Source: Diploptera punctata
Lineage: Eukaryota > Arthropoda > Insecta > Blattodea > Blaberidae
Length of the DNA stretch: 64,000 nt
Assembly (NCBI GenBank): GCA_030220185.1
Contig: JASPKZ010004955.1
Coordinates: 1,240,001-1,304,000, forward strand
Reading direction: 5' to 3'
The translations under genes and the position numbers were made by a program. Below the pieces are notes generated by a model that did not search any database, was not told where the DNA came from, and saw only the letters and a program-made list of their open reading frames with translations. Positions 1-10,429 of this stretch are shown one piece after another (the stretch's first letter is position 1; every line of letters begins with the position of its first letter).

Positions 1-185
1 GTGCAAATTGAAAATGACCACCCAGCGTGGAACCCAGAGCAAGTGAAGTGCAGTGGGTGGCATTAGAAACACACACCCACACACATTCTCTTTGCCATTC
101 AAACTGAGCTTCTTGCATGCTTCCAGACAGCTGATATGCCAGTTTTTGGAAATTTAATCTGATTTTAATTATCAGATTTTAACAA

Positions 186-478
186 ATGTCTTCTTCTCCT
201 TCTTCTACTACAAGGTTTAGGCTATGCAGCCTGTTCCGGCGAAGTTAAAAGTGGAGTCCATCTTCTGCGTGGTCGGCCAACATCTCTTGTTCCTCTGGGA
301 TTATACAGGAAGGTTCTTTTTGGTATTCTTTCGTTGTTCATTCTCATTAAGTGTTCTGTCCATTTCTTATTATTTTCGCTGATTTTATCTTCAATTTTAT
401 ATATATTTAATTCTTCTCGTATAGTTTCATTCCTTATTCTATCCGCTTTTAACAAATTTTCTAAGTGTAAAATATTAA
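186..478 (-). pseudogene. LINE 3' fragment (RT C-terminal tail)
   Basis: Minus-strand translation gives the post-RT tail of a non-LTR retrotransposon: a run containing RIRNETIREELNIYKIEDKI, then WTEHLMRMN and GRPRRRW. This is the same tail type seen at 23830-24365. The 3' end runs into a GAA/GGA-rich tail (about 186-205 on this strand), as in other LINEs here. There is no catalytic RT domain, so this is a 5'-truncated relic. The tandem tRNA-like array begins directly on its 5' side. Confidence 0.7.
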
Positions 479-498
479 ATTTGAAGAGAAAAATTTTT

Positions 499-572
499 CG
501 CCTAGACCGGGACTCGAACCCGGGACCCTTGGCTTTCCGGGCCAAGTGCTCTACCAACTGAGCTACCGAGGC
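499..572 (-). tRNA. tRNA-like sequence, copy 1 (Ser-GGA-like, probably not functional)
   Basis: A cloverleaf can be drawn: 7-bp acceptor with one mismatch, D arm with A-box TAGCTCAGTTGG, a 6-bp anticodon stem CTTGGC/GCCAAG, and T arm with B-box GGTTCGAGTCC. The anticodon loop CCGGAAA reads GGA, but base 33 is C instead of the near-invariant U. The variable arm is short, whereas true tRNA-Ser has a long one. A T-run just downstream could end Pol III transcription. I read it as the tRNA-derived part of a repeat. Confidence 0.6.
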
Positions 573-802
573 GAGTTACGATCTAGACGCAAATTTTTCT
601 CTTATATACGGTGTAATTCCCTATCGCCAAATGCTTTTGAAACCATTGTTTCTATCTTTGCAAATGGCGGCTTCTTAGTTAAGAAGACATTTATTGGAAA
701 TTTAACATTACTTTAAAAGCCAGTAAGGCCTCTAATGATGTTTTTATTATTAATTTAACATTTCTCAATGAAAGATAAATTAAATTTGAAGAGAAAAATT
801 TT

Positions 803-876
803 CGCCTAGACCGGGACTCGAACCCGGGACCCTTGGCTTTCCGGGCCAAGTGCTCTACCAACTGAGCTACCGAGGC
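803..876 (-). tRNA. tRNA-like sequence, copy 2
   Basis: Identical to copy 1 across the 73-base core (804-876). It has the same A-box, B-box, GGA in a CCGGAAA loop, and flanking inverted repeat. It is the middle unit of the tandem array. Confidence 0.6.
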
Positions 877-1107
877 GAGTTACGATCTAGACGCAAATTT
901 TTCTCTTATATACGGTGTAATTCCCTATCGCCAAATGCTTTTGAAACCATTGTTTCTATCTTTGCAAATGGCGGCTTCTTAGTTAAGAAGACATTTATTG
1001 GAAATTTAACATTACTTAAAAGCCAGTAAGGCCTCTAATGATGTTTTTTATTATTAATTTAACATTTCTCAATGAAAGATAAATTAAATTTGAAGAGAAA
1101 AATTTTT

Positions 1108-1181
1108 CGCCTAGACCGGGACTCGAACCCGGGACCCTTGGCTTTCCGGGCCAAGTGCTCTACCAACTGAGCTACCGAGGC
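1108..1181 (-). tRNA. tRNA-like sequence, copy 3
   Basis: Identical 73-base core to copies 1 and 2, in the third, truncated unit of the array. Same reservations: C33, and a short variable arm despite the Ser-type anticodon. Confidence 0.6.
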
Positions 1182-1275
1182 GAGTTACGATCTAGACGCA
1201 AATTTTTCTCTTATATACGGTGTAATTCCCTATCGCCAAATGCTTTTGAAACCATTGTTTCTATCTTTGCAAAAT

Positions 1276-1471
1276 ATTAGCATGATTTTATCAGAGTAAT
1301 TCTCAGAAAGACATTTCTTATTAAGAGATTGAACCAGAAATGTACACCTCACCTCTTTTTTCTCACCTGAGACCATTATCTCCATTTTTAATTAGATTAT
1401 GTCAGTCATAATCTATATTCCTTTAAACTAAAGAATAGAGTATGTTAAATAAAACCCATGTGAACTTTTCA
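1276..1471. other. Unassigned spacer
   Basis: AT-rich sequence between the tRNA-like array and the 3' end of the next LINE. I see no coding potential or clear repeat structure. Confidence 0.5.
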
Positions 1472-1658
1472 TTGGATCTTCTTCTTCTTTACTTCATGGG
1501 CTAGGAAAATTGCCTGTTCCACCTCACAGTTGTTCTATCCATCTTTTTACTGGCCTTCCAACATTCCTTGAACCTCTTGGCTTGTTGTTAAATGCTTCTT
1601 TTGGTAACCTTGTTTCATTTATTCTTTCTACATGTCTAAACCATTTATCTCTTTATTC

Positions 1659-2065
1659 GTAAATTAATGAGTCATTTTTTACATCATACCTCATATTTCA
1701 TGTTTTCTTTAAACACGGGAACTAGTTTTCAAAATAAACATCTCTCTCATTTTCAACTGACATTATGACTCATTAATTTACAAATTGAGAACCTCATAAT
1801 GTTGTTTCCCATATTCAATTATGAATTTAACATTATGAGGTTCATATTTCCCATATTTAACTATGAATATAAGAATGGAAGAAAACCAACTTGCAAAAAG
1901 AGCTAAAGAAGATAAACCAATGGACGGGAGAAGAACAAGAGGAAGACCAGCCAAGAGATGGATAGACAGTGAATGCACATCCAATAAGTCTTCCTCTGAG
2001 GAGTGATTTTGGAAATAAACAGGATGAAAATCCTACAAATTAAGTTTAAGAAGAAGAACTATGAA
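1659..2065. mobile_element. Penelope-type mini-element (degenerate palindrome) inserted in LINE-C
   Basis: Bounded by near-identical 13-base direct repeats TATCTCTTTATTC (1646-1658) and TATCTCTATATTC (2066-2078), which interrupt the LINE-C reading frame. Inside are the boxes shared with other Penelope-type ends here: ACCTCATA, an AACTAGTT block, and AACCTCATAATGTTGTTTCCC-like sequence. Part of the palindrome is lost; only a short return arm (GACTCATTAATTTAC) remains. A further LINE tail is inserted at 1871-2056. Confidence 0.6.
1871..2056 (+). pseudogene. LINE-D 3' fragment, with target-site duplication
   Basis: Plus-strand frame reads RMEENQLAKRAKED then RRTRGRPAKRWIDS, the typical C-terminal tail of an RTE/jockey-type RT ORF, ending in an AAGAAGAAG tail. 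It is flanked by the perfect 12-base repeat AACTATGAATAT (1859-1870 and 2057-2068). It is a heavily 5'-truncated insertion into the mini-element around it. Confidence 0.75.
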
Positions 2066-3276
2066 TATCTCTATATTCTTTGATTCTATCATTCAATGGA
2101 TATATATTTAACTCTATTCTTATATCTTCATTCTTTATCCGATTCAATCTTGTGCTGCCTTTTGTCCTTCTAAGGTCATTTCTACTCCTTGTATTCTACT
2201 TTGTAATTTTTTGGTCATTACCCAAGTTTAGCTCCCATGAAGTAATGCAGGAACTGCCAGTGTTTTATAAAACTTCAATCTATATCTCCTCTTGTTTTGG
2301 TTTTTTAATGTTTTATGTATAGTTCTGCATATCATTTGAAATTTCGACAGTTGCAGTTCAGATTTTGTTTTTAAAGTAAAATTACAACCCAAATAATTAA
2401 AATTTGTTACTTGTTCTAGAGGTTTGTTTTCTATTTGATTTTTATCTTATATGTTAATTTCCCCAAAATGCCATAATTTTTGTTTTTTTCTTTTGATATT
2501 TTAAAATTATATTCTTGGTATAACTGATTTAATTGGTGTACAGAATACTGCAAGTTATTTTCATTTTCTTGAATAATAACCACATCATCAGCATACAAAA
2601 AAAATTCTCTTCAAATATAATTTATCCTTCAGTGAGAAGTGTTAAATTAATAATAAAAACGTCAATACATTAAAACGTTTAATATTTTAAAACAGTCCAT
2701 TCTTATAACTACCGTATACCTCAGCAGATAAGGTGATCTTCAGATAAGAATAGGTATAGATTTTTGTCAAAGTTTTATAGTTTTAGCATATATCTGTCCT
2801 ATAAGACAACCCCCAAACTATCAACGGCCTATGAATTTAGTTTAGATCAGCAATCGTTACTGGCTTACTGTATAACGTATACAAAAGTACCGTATTTGTA
2901 GTTTTTCAAATTAAATTTTATGTTATATATTGTTAATATTTTAACCCCTCATTATGATAAATAAATACATTTTATTTTCATTCAACCGGCAACACTGCTA
3001 CACTTTCGATAAGTTGTACTAGCACGAGAGATGAGACCTGTCACATGGAAGGTGGCAGAGGGGAAAGGAGATTGTTATGATAAGGAAGGAAGCCTTGCCA
3101 CGTGAGAAATTTCTTGTTGCTACTATCAAACCCAAAGATATAAGTTATCCGCATATTTAATTGTTATACAGTGCCCTTTGCATCATGCATAGTAATAATA
3201 ACACTATATTAATAATTAAAAGAAACAACGCAATATAAACAATTATGTCCATCACATTTGAAGAGAAAAATTATAC

Positions 3277-3337
3277 GCTCAGACCGGGACTTGAACCCGG
3301 GACCCTTGGTTCTCTAGACCAAGTGCTCTACCTGAGC
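3277..3337 (-). tRNA. tRNA-like sequence, left arm, D-arm deleted
   Basis: Minus strand carries an acceptor-like GCTCAGG/TCTGAGC, anticodon arm CTTGGT-CTAGAGA-ACCAAG (anticodon AGA, U33 present) and B-box GGTTCAAGTCC. Only 61 bases long: about 12 bases of D arm are missing compared with the right arm, so it is not a functional tRNA. Confidence 0.55.
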
Positions 3338-3814
3338 AAGTACTTATCTAAATGCAAATTTTTCTCTATATTCGTTGTAATTCCTGCCCACCAAATGCTA
3401 TGAAGCCTTTGCTTCTATCTTTTTTGCAAATGGCGGCTCCTTTATTAAGAATACATATTTGGGAATTATACATTACATTATAAATGCCAGTACGGCTTTT
3501 TTCAATTTTTCTTCTTTATTAATTTCATACGTCTCAATGATGGATAAATCACATTTGAAGAGAAAAATTATATGCTCAGTCCCTGTCTGAGTGTATAATT
3601 TTTCTCTTCAAATGTGATTTCATTGAGACGTATGAAATTAATAAAAAAAATTGAAAAAAGCTGTACTGGCATTTATAATGTAATGAATAATTCCCAAATA
3701 TGTCTTCTTAATAAAGGAGCCGCCATTTGCAAAAATATAGAAGCAAAGGCTTCATAGCATTTGGTGGGCGGGAATTACAACATATATAGAGAAAAATTTG
3801 CATTTAGATCATTT

Positions 3815-3887
3815 GCTCAGGTAGTTCAAGTAGTAGAACACTTGATCTAGAGAACCAAGGGTCCCGGGTTCAAGTCCCGGTCTGAGC
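3815..3887 (+). tRNA. tRNA-like sequence, right arm (anticodon AGA)
   Basis: A 73-base cloverleaf: acceptor GCTCAGG/TCTGAGC (7 pairs including one G-U), D arm GTTC/GAAC, anticodon loop CTAGAGA, B-box GGTTCAAGTCC, followed by TTTTT. The anticodon AGA would be serine, but the variable arm is short and the anticodon stem has an A-C mismatch. It is most likely the tRNA-derived head of a mobile repeat. Confidence 0.6.
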
Positions 3888-4753
3888 ATTAATTTTTCTC
3901 TTTAAATGTGATTTATCCATTATTGAGATGTATGAAATTAATTTAAAAAATTGAATTATGTCCATGTTTATTTACTACACAAAACAGACTGCAAAAGAAT
4001 TGAATAACCTGATGTTTTCAGGACTGGTTTGATAGTAGCTGTACTCACGGGGATTCACTAAATCTCCCTCCCCCCCCCAACATGTCAACTGATTGGTTTG
4101 TCACCACCCATCATTACGTCAGTCGCAATCAGTGGTTGCATTGTTATTTGTGTGTCGTGTGTTCAAGTACTTTTTATTATTTTATCCTAAGTGTAAACAT
4201 CAGAAAATTGATAAAGTGTCAGTGGGGAGCGTGGAATTTCAACAAGTGTTAGCCCCGTTTTATAAATATAATATTGTGTATATTACATTATTTCTAATAA
4301 GTAAATTAAAGAATGATATGCAATATTAGGAGTATCAAATATAATAAACTACTATAGGTATAGGGATTAGGAAATGGAAGGAGGTAATTGGACATATTAA
4401 TAGTTAATTAAATATATACATGCATGATTTTAAAACACAGATATTTGTCTCCACGACCAGCTAGCTTCTAGAGCTTGTAAGTGAGCTCTATCGTCGGTAG
4501 CCTTGGAGAGATACTAAGGGTGAGATCTCTTGTTTCATTTTATTGAATAAAGTAGCGGATATAGAACATATTAAGGCGTTTTTAACATTGTGTGATGTGA
4601 CATTGAACACAATAGAAATTTCCAAATTGTTTCTTAATTTCTCATCTATGGTGCAATAATTCAATATAATTAGGCCCTACCTCTTTTGTTAGATTCAGAG
4701 TTTTCTAAATGGCAGCTCTTGTGCGGCTAAAAAACACACAGCGTCTAATAGCA

Positions 4754-5652
4754 GCTAACAATGTATTTGTTTGCTTTAATGGTTTTGTTATGCTTATCCG
4801 TATTAACTTAATTTTGATAGCCCGGCTTCGGGACTCTTCAATTCTAGTGTTTCCAAAATTATGTAGTGCTATTTGACAGTTAACCCTGGGTTTCAACTAG
4901 TTATTGGCGTTTTTCAGCGCATGAAATCTATTTACATGAGAAACCCCCTTTGTTGTCCAAACATTTTTCTCCGTTGAAAATAGAAGGCAGCGCTAACAGG
5001 GATCATGCAGCCATATGTCATGTTCATACCTACCTTCATGTTCCTCATTAAACGACGCACTTTTATTTTTGTTTGACTTATAATGATATAATGGTTTTTA
5101 ACTTTTTTCTTTTCTACAAAGCTTCGCAGGAAAAGTGATGACTCAACAAGTCTTCAGTAACTCAAGCACATTCCTCTCCAATGATAATATGTGTTTAGTG
5201 ATTTAATTATTGTATTTGATATGCTCAGAAGCACTACGTTTACATAGGACTTACTCGGAGCAACTGAAATCTCGCTGTTAGCCGTTTGTAGAGTGCTAAC
5301 AGGGCAGCTACAGAGTAGCATTCGGCTTAGCTTGAAATGCAGCAGGATGTATTACCGATGAGCTTGAATGCGCCTGCACAACATACTCTCATAGTCATCT
5401 TCCATGTTAGCCTTGGAAATCGGCTAACAGTGTGGGCATTTAAAACATTGAAGCACATGGTATTGTACTGGAATGCTACAGTAAATTCGCAACGCATACA
5501 ATATATATTATTAAGTTACTATTCTTTACAACATTTAGACTACTATCAATGCATTGTTGTATCTCATTCCACTATTATGTTTCGTTTTAATTAAATATCG
5601 AAGAGTTTAATTATAACTTTTGAAAGTGTTAGCCGAGCTAACAGTGCTAACA
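4754..5652. repeat. Cluster of GCTAACA motifs inside the pogo element
   Basis: GCTAACA or its complement TGTTAGC occurs nine times: 4754, 4992, 5276, 5295, 5405, 5423, 5627, 5637 and 5646. Many extend to GTGCTAACAG. Chance expectation for a 7-mer on both strands in 900 bases is about 0.1. The cluster ends just upstream of the transposase start. Transposase or regulatory-factor binding is a plausible role, not shown. Confidence 0.6.
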
Positions 5653-5687
5653 TGGACACTCCGTCACTGTAAAGTGTGGGTCTAATT

Positions 5688-7039
5688 ATGGAACCAACAA
5701 AAAGAAGGAAATATGAAGCAAGCTTTAAGTTAAAAGTCATTAAAAAGGCTAAAGAATCGAACAATTGTGCTGCAGCAAGGGCTTTCGATATAACAGAGAA
5801 AATGGTAAGAGATTGGAGAAAGAATGAAGATACTATTTAAAAAATGCCAATGAAAAAATGTTCTTTAAGGAGAGGAATAGCTTGTTGGCCAGATGTAGAA
5901 AATAATGTTGCAGGATGGGCAGAAGAACAGAGGCAGAATTATGTTGTGATAAATATGATTAGGTCTTATGCTCTGAAGTGGGCACATGCTAATCCAGAGC
6001 AAGGCAAAGAATTTAAAGCAACAATAGGTTGGTGCGATCGATTCGTGAACAGAAAATATCTAGTAATACGACAGAAAACAAAAATTGTGCAGAAATTACC
6101 TCAAGATCTTGACCACAAAATCACGAATTTTCACAGGTTTGTTATTCATATGAGGCAAATATACAACTTTCCATTATCTGATATTGGAAGTATGGATGAA
6201 ACACCGATGAACTTTGACATGATAAACAATAAAACTGTGGGAGAAAAAGGTGTAAGAACTGTTCAAGTTACAAGTACAGATCATGAAAAGACCAGGTTTA
6301 CAGTGGTATTAACATGCATGGCAGATGGAACAAAGTAAAACCCATGGTCATTTTCAAGAGGAAAACTACCCCTAAGGTAAAATTCCCAACAGGCATTTTC
6401 GTACATTTTCATGAGAACAGATGGATTGACGAGAATGGTGTAAAATTGTGGATGGAAAATATGTGGCAGAGGCGATCAGGTGCTCTACAAAATCAACACA
6501 GTTTGTTGGTGTGGGATATGTTTTGCAGTCACGTAACTGAGAGCACTAAAAGTCGCTTAGTACAGAACAATACTAAAATTGCTGTTATACTGCTACCTTT
6601 AGACTAGAGCACTAAAAGTCGCTTAGTACAGAACAATACTAAAATTGCTGTTATACTGCTACCTTTAGACGTCTCTCTGAATAAACCATTCAAAGATCAC
6701 ATGCGTGAACAATGGAATAACTGGATGATGAGTGGCAAAAAGTCATATACGAAAGGTGGAGCTATGCGGGATGCGTCACTTGATGTGTTGTGTGATTTCA
6801 TAATCAAATCATGGGAAAAAGTGAAAGTGGAAACAGTGATCAAATCCTTAGAAAAGTGTGGGATTTCTAATGCTATGGATGGCACCGAGGATGATTTGTT
6901 ATGGGATACTGATGATGAAGCAGAAATCGAGTCGCTAGATACAGAATGGGACCCATATGATGAGCTTCTCGAAAGGCGAGGATGTACTTAAGGAGTTATT
7001 TGCCGATGATGATGAATGTGAGGATTTTGCAGGATTTTA
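5688..7039 (+). pseudogene. pogo-type DDE transposase, broken
   Basis: Reading from ATG 5688: an N-terminal psq/Brinker-type helix-turn-helix (RKYEASFKLKVIKKAKES, VRDWRKNED), a CENP-B-type helix-turn-helix (about residues 60-130), then a DDE domain. Catalytic aspartates are visible in GSMDETPMNF, LLVWDMFCSH and PLDVSLNKPF. An acidic tail ends the protein (ELFADDDECEDFAGF, stop at 7037-7039). Breaks: in-frame TAA near 5838, a one-base frameshift near 6336, an in-frame 66-base tandem duplication (about 6540-6671) that creates TAG at 6605, and a frameshift near 6975. The family cuts and pastes DNA at TA sites; this copy cannot make an intact enzyme. Confidence 0.85.
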
Positions 7040-7192
7040 AATACATTGGTGAGTTATTTTTTTCATTTTATGATGGTTTTAATTTATATAAATTTCAATC
7101 TAATTTTTTTGTATCTGTCCTATAAGATGACCCTGGATTTTGAGGGCTTTTTTTTTGGTTCAACTATCGTCTTATCTGCCGAGATATACGGT

Positions 7193-7379
7193 ATATACAT
7201 TTCTTTTCCAATTTTGGATGATTAAAAAGAGTAGGTGATAAACTACACCCTTGTCTTACACCCCTATTTATTAAAATACCTTCGGTCTTTGATGTGCCTA
7301 TATTTATTTGAAGGTGGTTGTTGGATGTGATGTCCCACGTTGTAGGTATATGATTGTAATAATTTAGATCACTGTTATT

Positions 7380-7385
<6 letters not shown>
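7193..7385 (-). pseudogene. LINE-C RT core fragment
   Basis: Minus strand encodes TEGILINRGVRQGCSLSPTL, the conserved RT block before the YADD motif, close to the version at 24346-24912. The stretch at 7315-7360 instead resembles the jockey-like end at 7800-7840 (both contain GGACATCACATC). The fragment ends at the pogo insertion and is not contiguous with other RT blocks. Confidence 0.6.
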
Positions 7386-7411
<26 letters not shown>

Positions 7412-7841
7412 TATTTATTCTGGCAGAGTTAAGGCCATAAGGCCCTCTCTTCCACTCAACCAGCACAAATACAAATAAATATTCGACAAATATAGATATA
7501 CACTATACTAATTATAAACAGTTAAAGATACAATAAATGTAGCAATGTAAATGTCATGTACAAACAACATTTTATAGGGTAATAACAATAATGATACGAT
7601 AATAATAATAATAATAATAAATATAAATATGATACATTATACGGGAAACACCAATTAATATATATATCTTACACTAGATAATAATGAAGTCGAGTTTAAA
7701 GCAAATATAAATTTGGATTTCTTTTAAAAGATGCCAATGTCCGGCAGCCCCTTATTTCTTGTGGTAGGGAATTCCAGTTGCGAGAAGTGGAGATGGTATA
7801 TGACATGGAGTGATGTGATGTCCTATGTTGCGGTATATTAA

Positions 7842-9142
7842 CACATTGGTGACGGGCCATGGAGATCTCCATGTTTAAATGGCCAGTGCTGGACGACGGG
7901 CCACGGAGATTTCCGTGTTTACGTTTTCTACGGTTTTCCAGCCTCTTCGCTTTTGAAGGAGCATGCAATTTTGTTTTTCTCATTGTGAAATAAACTATAG
8001 TTGTTTTTGTACCCTCTCTTCTCTTTTATGAAATTGCCAACTTTACAGAAAGAGTTGTTTACAATTTTAAGACAGTTGGCTGGTGAAATATGGAATTTTA
8101 GTGCCGATAGTTAGGCGATTATGGGATACGTATGTAACCTGTAAATATATGTTGCAGAGGGGAAAAATTAGAAGAAACACTATTTTGCTTTCTGGAGCCG
8201 AATTTATATCTGTGGCATCATGTGTACCAGGATAATTATTATAAGTGTGGCTAAAGCTGAAAATTTGCTCGAAAGAAAGACGAGAGTTTCTGAAGCAATA
8301 AAGATTAACAGAGGGCTTCCAAAATCATTTGTGGAAGCAGGAAATAAACTCAAACCAGGAGAATGTGTGTTTTGAAGTAAGGGGGACCTTTTGCTACAAA
8401 CATCGAAAGATAAAAGAGACGTAAGAATGGTTAGCACATTGCATCAGGCAACACGAGAGTGGGAGGGGTAAAGTTGTAAAAATGCCCTATTGAATACTTC
8501 AATATAACAAGTATGTGAAGGGTGTAGACAGGGCTGACCAGTACCTATCATATTACTCCATCCTTAGAAAAACAGTGAAATGAAGCAAGAAAGTTGTATT
8601 GTGGCCTGTGAATTGTGCACTCTTTAATGCTTTTTGGGTCTATAAATTTCAAAATCCTAACAACAATATGTCAAACAGAAGTTTTTTGCTTGAAACAGCC
8701 TCTTGTTTGGCAGTCGTGAAATTAGGAACAGGGAAGAGGACGGAAGATAGAGTGAAAAGGACACCATGTCAAGACCCACCAAGAAGGCTGAGACATATAG
8801 AAATATAAATTAACACCAACTGTCTGAAAAAAAAAACCTTCCAAACCTTGCCACGTTTTTAGTGAACACAAGAAAAGAAACTCGCTACATATGCTCTTTT
8901 GCCCTGTGCCTTTACATAAAGGGAAATGTTTATAACGCTATCAAACCCTCAATTTCTACTAGAAGGTCTGATGAGAACACTAATAAAGATTTACTTATGC
9001 AATATTGTTATTGACTGTAAATATATTGATGTAAAAATCACACTGTGCTAGCGCGGTTTAAAATTTAAAAGTCCACGCTACTGACAGAAAAGTCCGGTCC
9101 AGCAGCGGTGGATGGAACACACAGCAGTCGGTCACCAATGTG
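7842..9142 (+). mobile_element. piggyBac-like transposon, 1.3 kb, TTAA-flanked
   Basis: TTAA at 7838-7841 and 9143-9146 bracket inverted ends CACATTGGTGACGG (left) and CACATTGGTGACCG (right, minus strand). The insertion sits cleanly in a jockey-like ORF, whose frame matches on both sides. It contains the 3' two thirds of a piggyBac transposase (about 8190-8810). Confidence 0.9.
8190..8810 (+). pseudogene. piggyBac transposase remnant
   Basis: Plus-strand frames together give a DDE_Tnp_1_7 (piggyBac) C-terminal half: a DNYY-like motif near 8225, AENLLERKTRV, INRGLPKSFVEAGNKLKPGE, DKRDVRMVSTLHQA, then EYFNKYVKGV-DRADQYLSYY across a frameshift and VVLWPVNCALFNAFWVYKFQ. The VDRADQY motif is diagnostic of the family. 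Several frameshifts and stops separate the blocks, and the N-terminal half is deleted. Confidence 0.75.
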
Positions 9143-9720
9143 TTAAGTAAGAGACTATGTTGTGATCTTGTGTTTAAGTTATGGTTTGAGGATAGATACT
9201 GGAAATGGGATGATAAATAATTGGGAATCGAGGTATGTAGGATCTTAAATAGGAGAATTAGACAGTGCAATTTTCTTCTCTCTTTTAGATGTAGCCATGA
9301 CAATTCGTGGAATAATGGAGAAATGTGATCGTATTTTCGAACATTAAATATGAATCTGATACACATATTATGGACACGCTGCAGTTTGTCCGACAATCCG
9401 TCACTTATGTCAGTTAGTAGAACGTCACAGTAGTCAAAATGTGGCATCACTAAAGTTTGGATTAAAATTCTTTTAAGAGTTGTAGGAAGAAAATGTTTAA
9501 GTCGCTTTAGGGAATGCATTATGGAGAAGATCCTTTTAGATGTTTGTTTTACTTGCACATGCCAATTTAAATTAGAATCTAAGTAAAATCCCAAGTTTTT
9601 GACGACGTTGGTATAAGGATTTTGCCACGGCACTGATGACTCCCTTCAGGTGAATGGGGGAAAGTTTCTTACATAAACAAATAACGACACTTTGTTAACA
9701 GTTAAACTAAATGTTATTTT

Positions 9721-10429
9721 ATTAAAGTTTTCACTTCTGTTTAGATGAATCTTGTAAATGATCAATAATTTAAAAGATTCCGGCTTAAATTAATAAATTT
9801 CACTTATAGTAGATTATTACTTCATATATGTAATAGATGACTATTTCCAACAGTCAATTTTTCACTAACACTTTATTTTCACTTTATGGATTATTTATAC
9901 TCCATATGAATTAAATTTATACCACAATATTATTTTCCGTAACTTTGACACCATTTTGTCAACTAATATCAAGAAATGAACAATAATTCTCTTATTTCTT
10001 GAAGAGCCATGGTTTAACATGTCTGATTTCTTTCAAGTATTGTAGCCATCTTGTTGTTCTGGGAAAAATCCCATTTCATTTCTGTTATAACCTGGAAGTT
10101 CTGATTGGTCCAACTGAAAAGGAAGGAGTGCTACTGGCTGACTCCCATCCAATTCATCCAATCCCATTTATTTGTTTATAAAAAATATAAATTCAAATAT
10201 TTAAAGTATTTTTACATAAATTAAATCAGTTAGAAATACATTTAACTGTATTAACAGTTTATATTGACCAGTTTGAATTTTTTTTATATATACTTATAAA
10301 CAAATTTGAATTCTCTAAATCAATCTTATTTCCATTCTTAATAGAAATAAATATAATCATATTTAAATATTAAATAAACAAAACAAAAACCCTTATTACT
10401 TTTATATGGGGATAAATATCTGGTTTTAT
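9721..10429. other. Unassigned AT-rich stretch
   Basis: Between the jockey-like LINE and the LINE-C RT block. Translations in all frames are stop-rich. I see no repeat ends that I can define. Confidence 0.4.

Larger units (their letters stand above)
479..1275. repeat. Tandem array of ~303-base units with tRNA-like cores
   Basis: Two complete units and one partial unit of about 303-304 bases follow each other, starting at about 484, 788 and 1091. They are nearly identical, differing by a few single-base indels. Each holds a tRNA-like sequence on the minus strand. Each also has an inverted repeat around it: AGAAAAATTT plus CTAGA on both sides, so the tRNA-like part sits at the tip of a roughly 19-base-pair stem. 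The last unit stops after the motif CTATCTTTGCAAA. High identity implies recent tandem duplication. Confidence 0.9.
1472..2600 (-). pseudogene. LINE-C 3' portion: RT palm end and tail
   Basis: Minus-strand translation of 2600-2079 gives a YADDVV RT catalytic motif, then NFNYLGC, RLKFYKTLAVPALLHGS and RIKNEDIRIELNIYP. After an insertion (1659-2065) it resumes at 1645-1472 with KWFRHVERIN and GRPVKRWIE. The 3' end is a GAA repeat. This is the C-terminal RT region of a non-LTR retrotransposon; stops and frameshifts break it. The order matches the intact-looking relative at 23830-24958. Earlier RT segments at 7193-7310, 10430-10604 and 11409-11765 may belong to the same copy, split by later insertions. 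Confidence 0.75.
3253..3953. mobile_element. Mobile inverted dimer with a tRNA-like sequence in each arm
   Basis: A roughly 320-base unit is present twice in inverted orientation (about 3255-3577 and 3588-3905), meeting at a small palindrome near 3551-3613. The whole is flanked by the perfect 12-base repeat AATTATGTCCAT (3241-3252 and 3954-3965), so it inserted as one piece into the pogo element. The arms share the TTTTTCTCTTCAAAT boxes with the 479-1275 array but belong to a diverged subfamily. Confidence 0.85.
2712..7191 (+). mobile_element. pogo-like DNA transposon, 4.5 kb, TA target site
   Basis: Terminal inverted repeats CCGTATACCTCAGCAGATAAG (left) and its near-complement CCGTATATCTCGGCAGATAAG (right, minus strand) differ at 2 of 21 positions. 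Both are bordered by TA (2710-2711, 7192-7193), the pogo/Tc1 target. Inside lie a broken pogo-type transposase (5688-7039), a cluster of GCTAACA motifs (4754-5652) and a later-inserted tRNA-like inverted repeat (3253-3953). About 3966-5687 is otherwise noncoding. The element appears immobile because its gene is broken. Confidence 0.85.
7384..9720 (-). pseudogene. Jockey/CR1-like LINE 3' half, split by piggyBac
   Basis: Minus-strand translation 9633-9147 gives the conserved jockey/CR1 post-RT region: VKNLGFYLDSNLNW, LVMPHFDYCDVLLTD, NMCIRFIFNVRKYDHISPL. After the piggyBac insertion the frame resumes at 7837-7700 with IPQHRTSHHS, SRNWNSLPQEIR and SFKRNPNLYLL, then stops. The 3' UTR runs to a GGCCTTAACTCTGCCAGAAT box, AATAAATAAAG and an (ATT)n tail, typical of CR1/L2-type 3' ends. 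The 5' boundary near 9720 is uncertain, and the catalytic RT is missing. Confidence 0.75.

Noticed and set aside
499..1181. Three functional tRNA-Ser(GGA) genes
   Set aside because: C at position 33, a 6-bp anticodon stem and no long variable arm, plus the setting in a tandem mobile-type repeat. Listed as tRNA-like only.
479..1275. CRISPR array
   Set aside because: Units are about 303 bases with no repeat/spacer alternation, and the window is eukaryotic.
5337..5594. 85-codon plus ORF upstream of the pogo transposase as a gene
   Set aside because: No recognisable domain, AT-driven composition, inside a noncoding part of the transposon.
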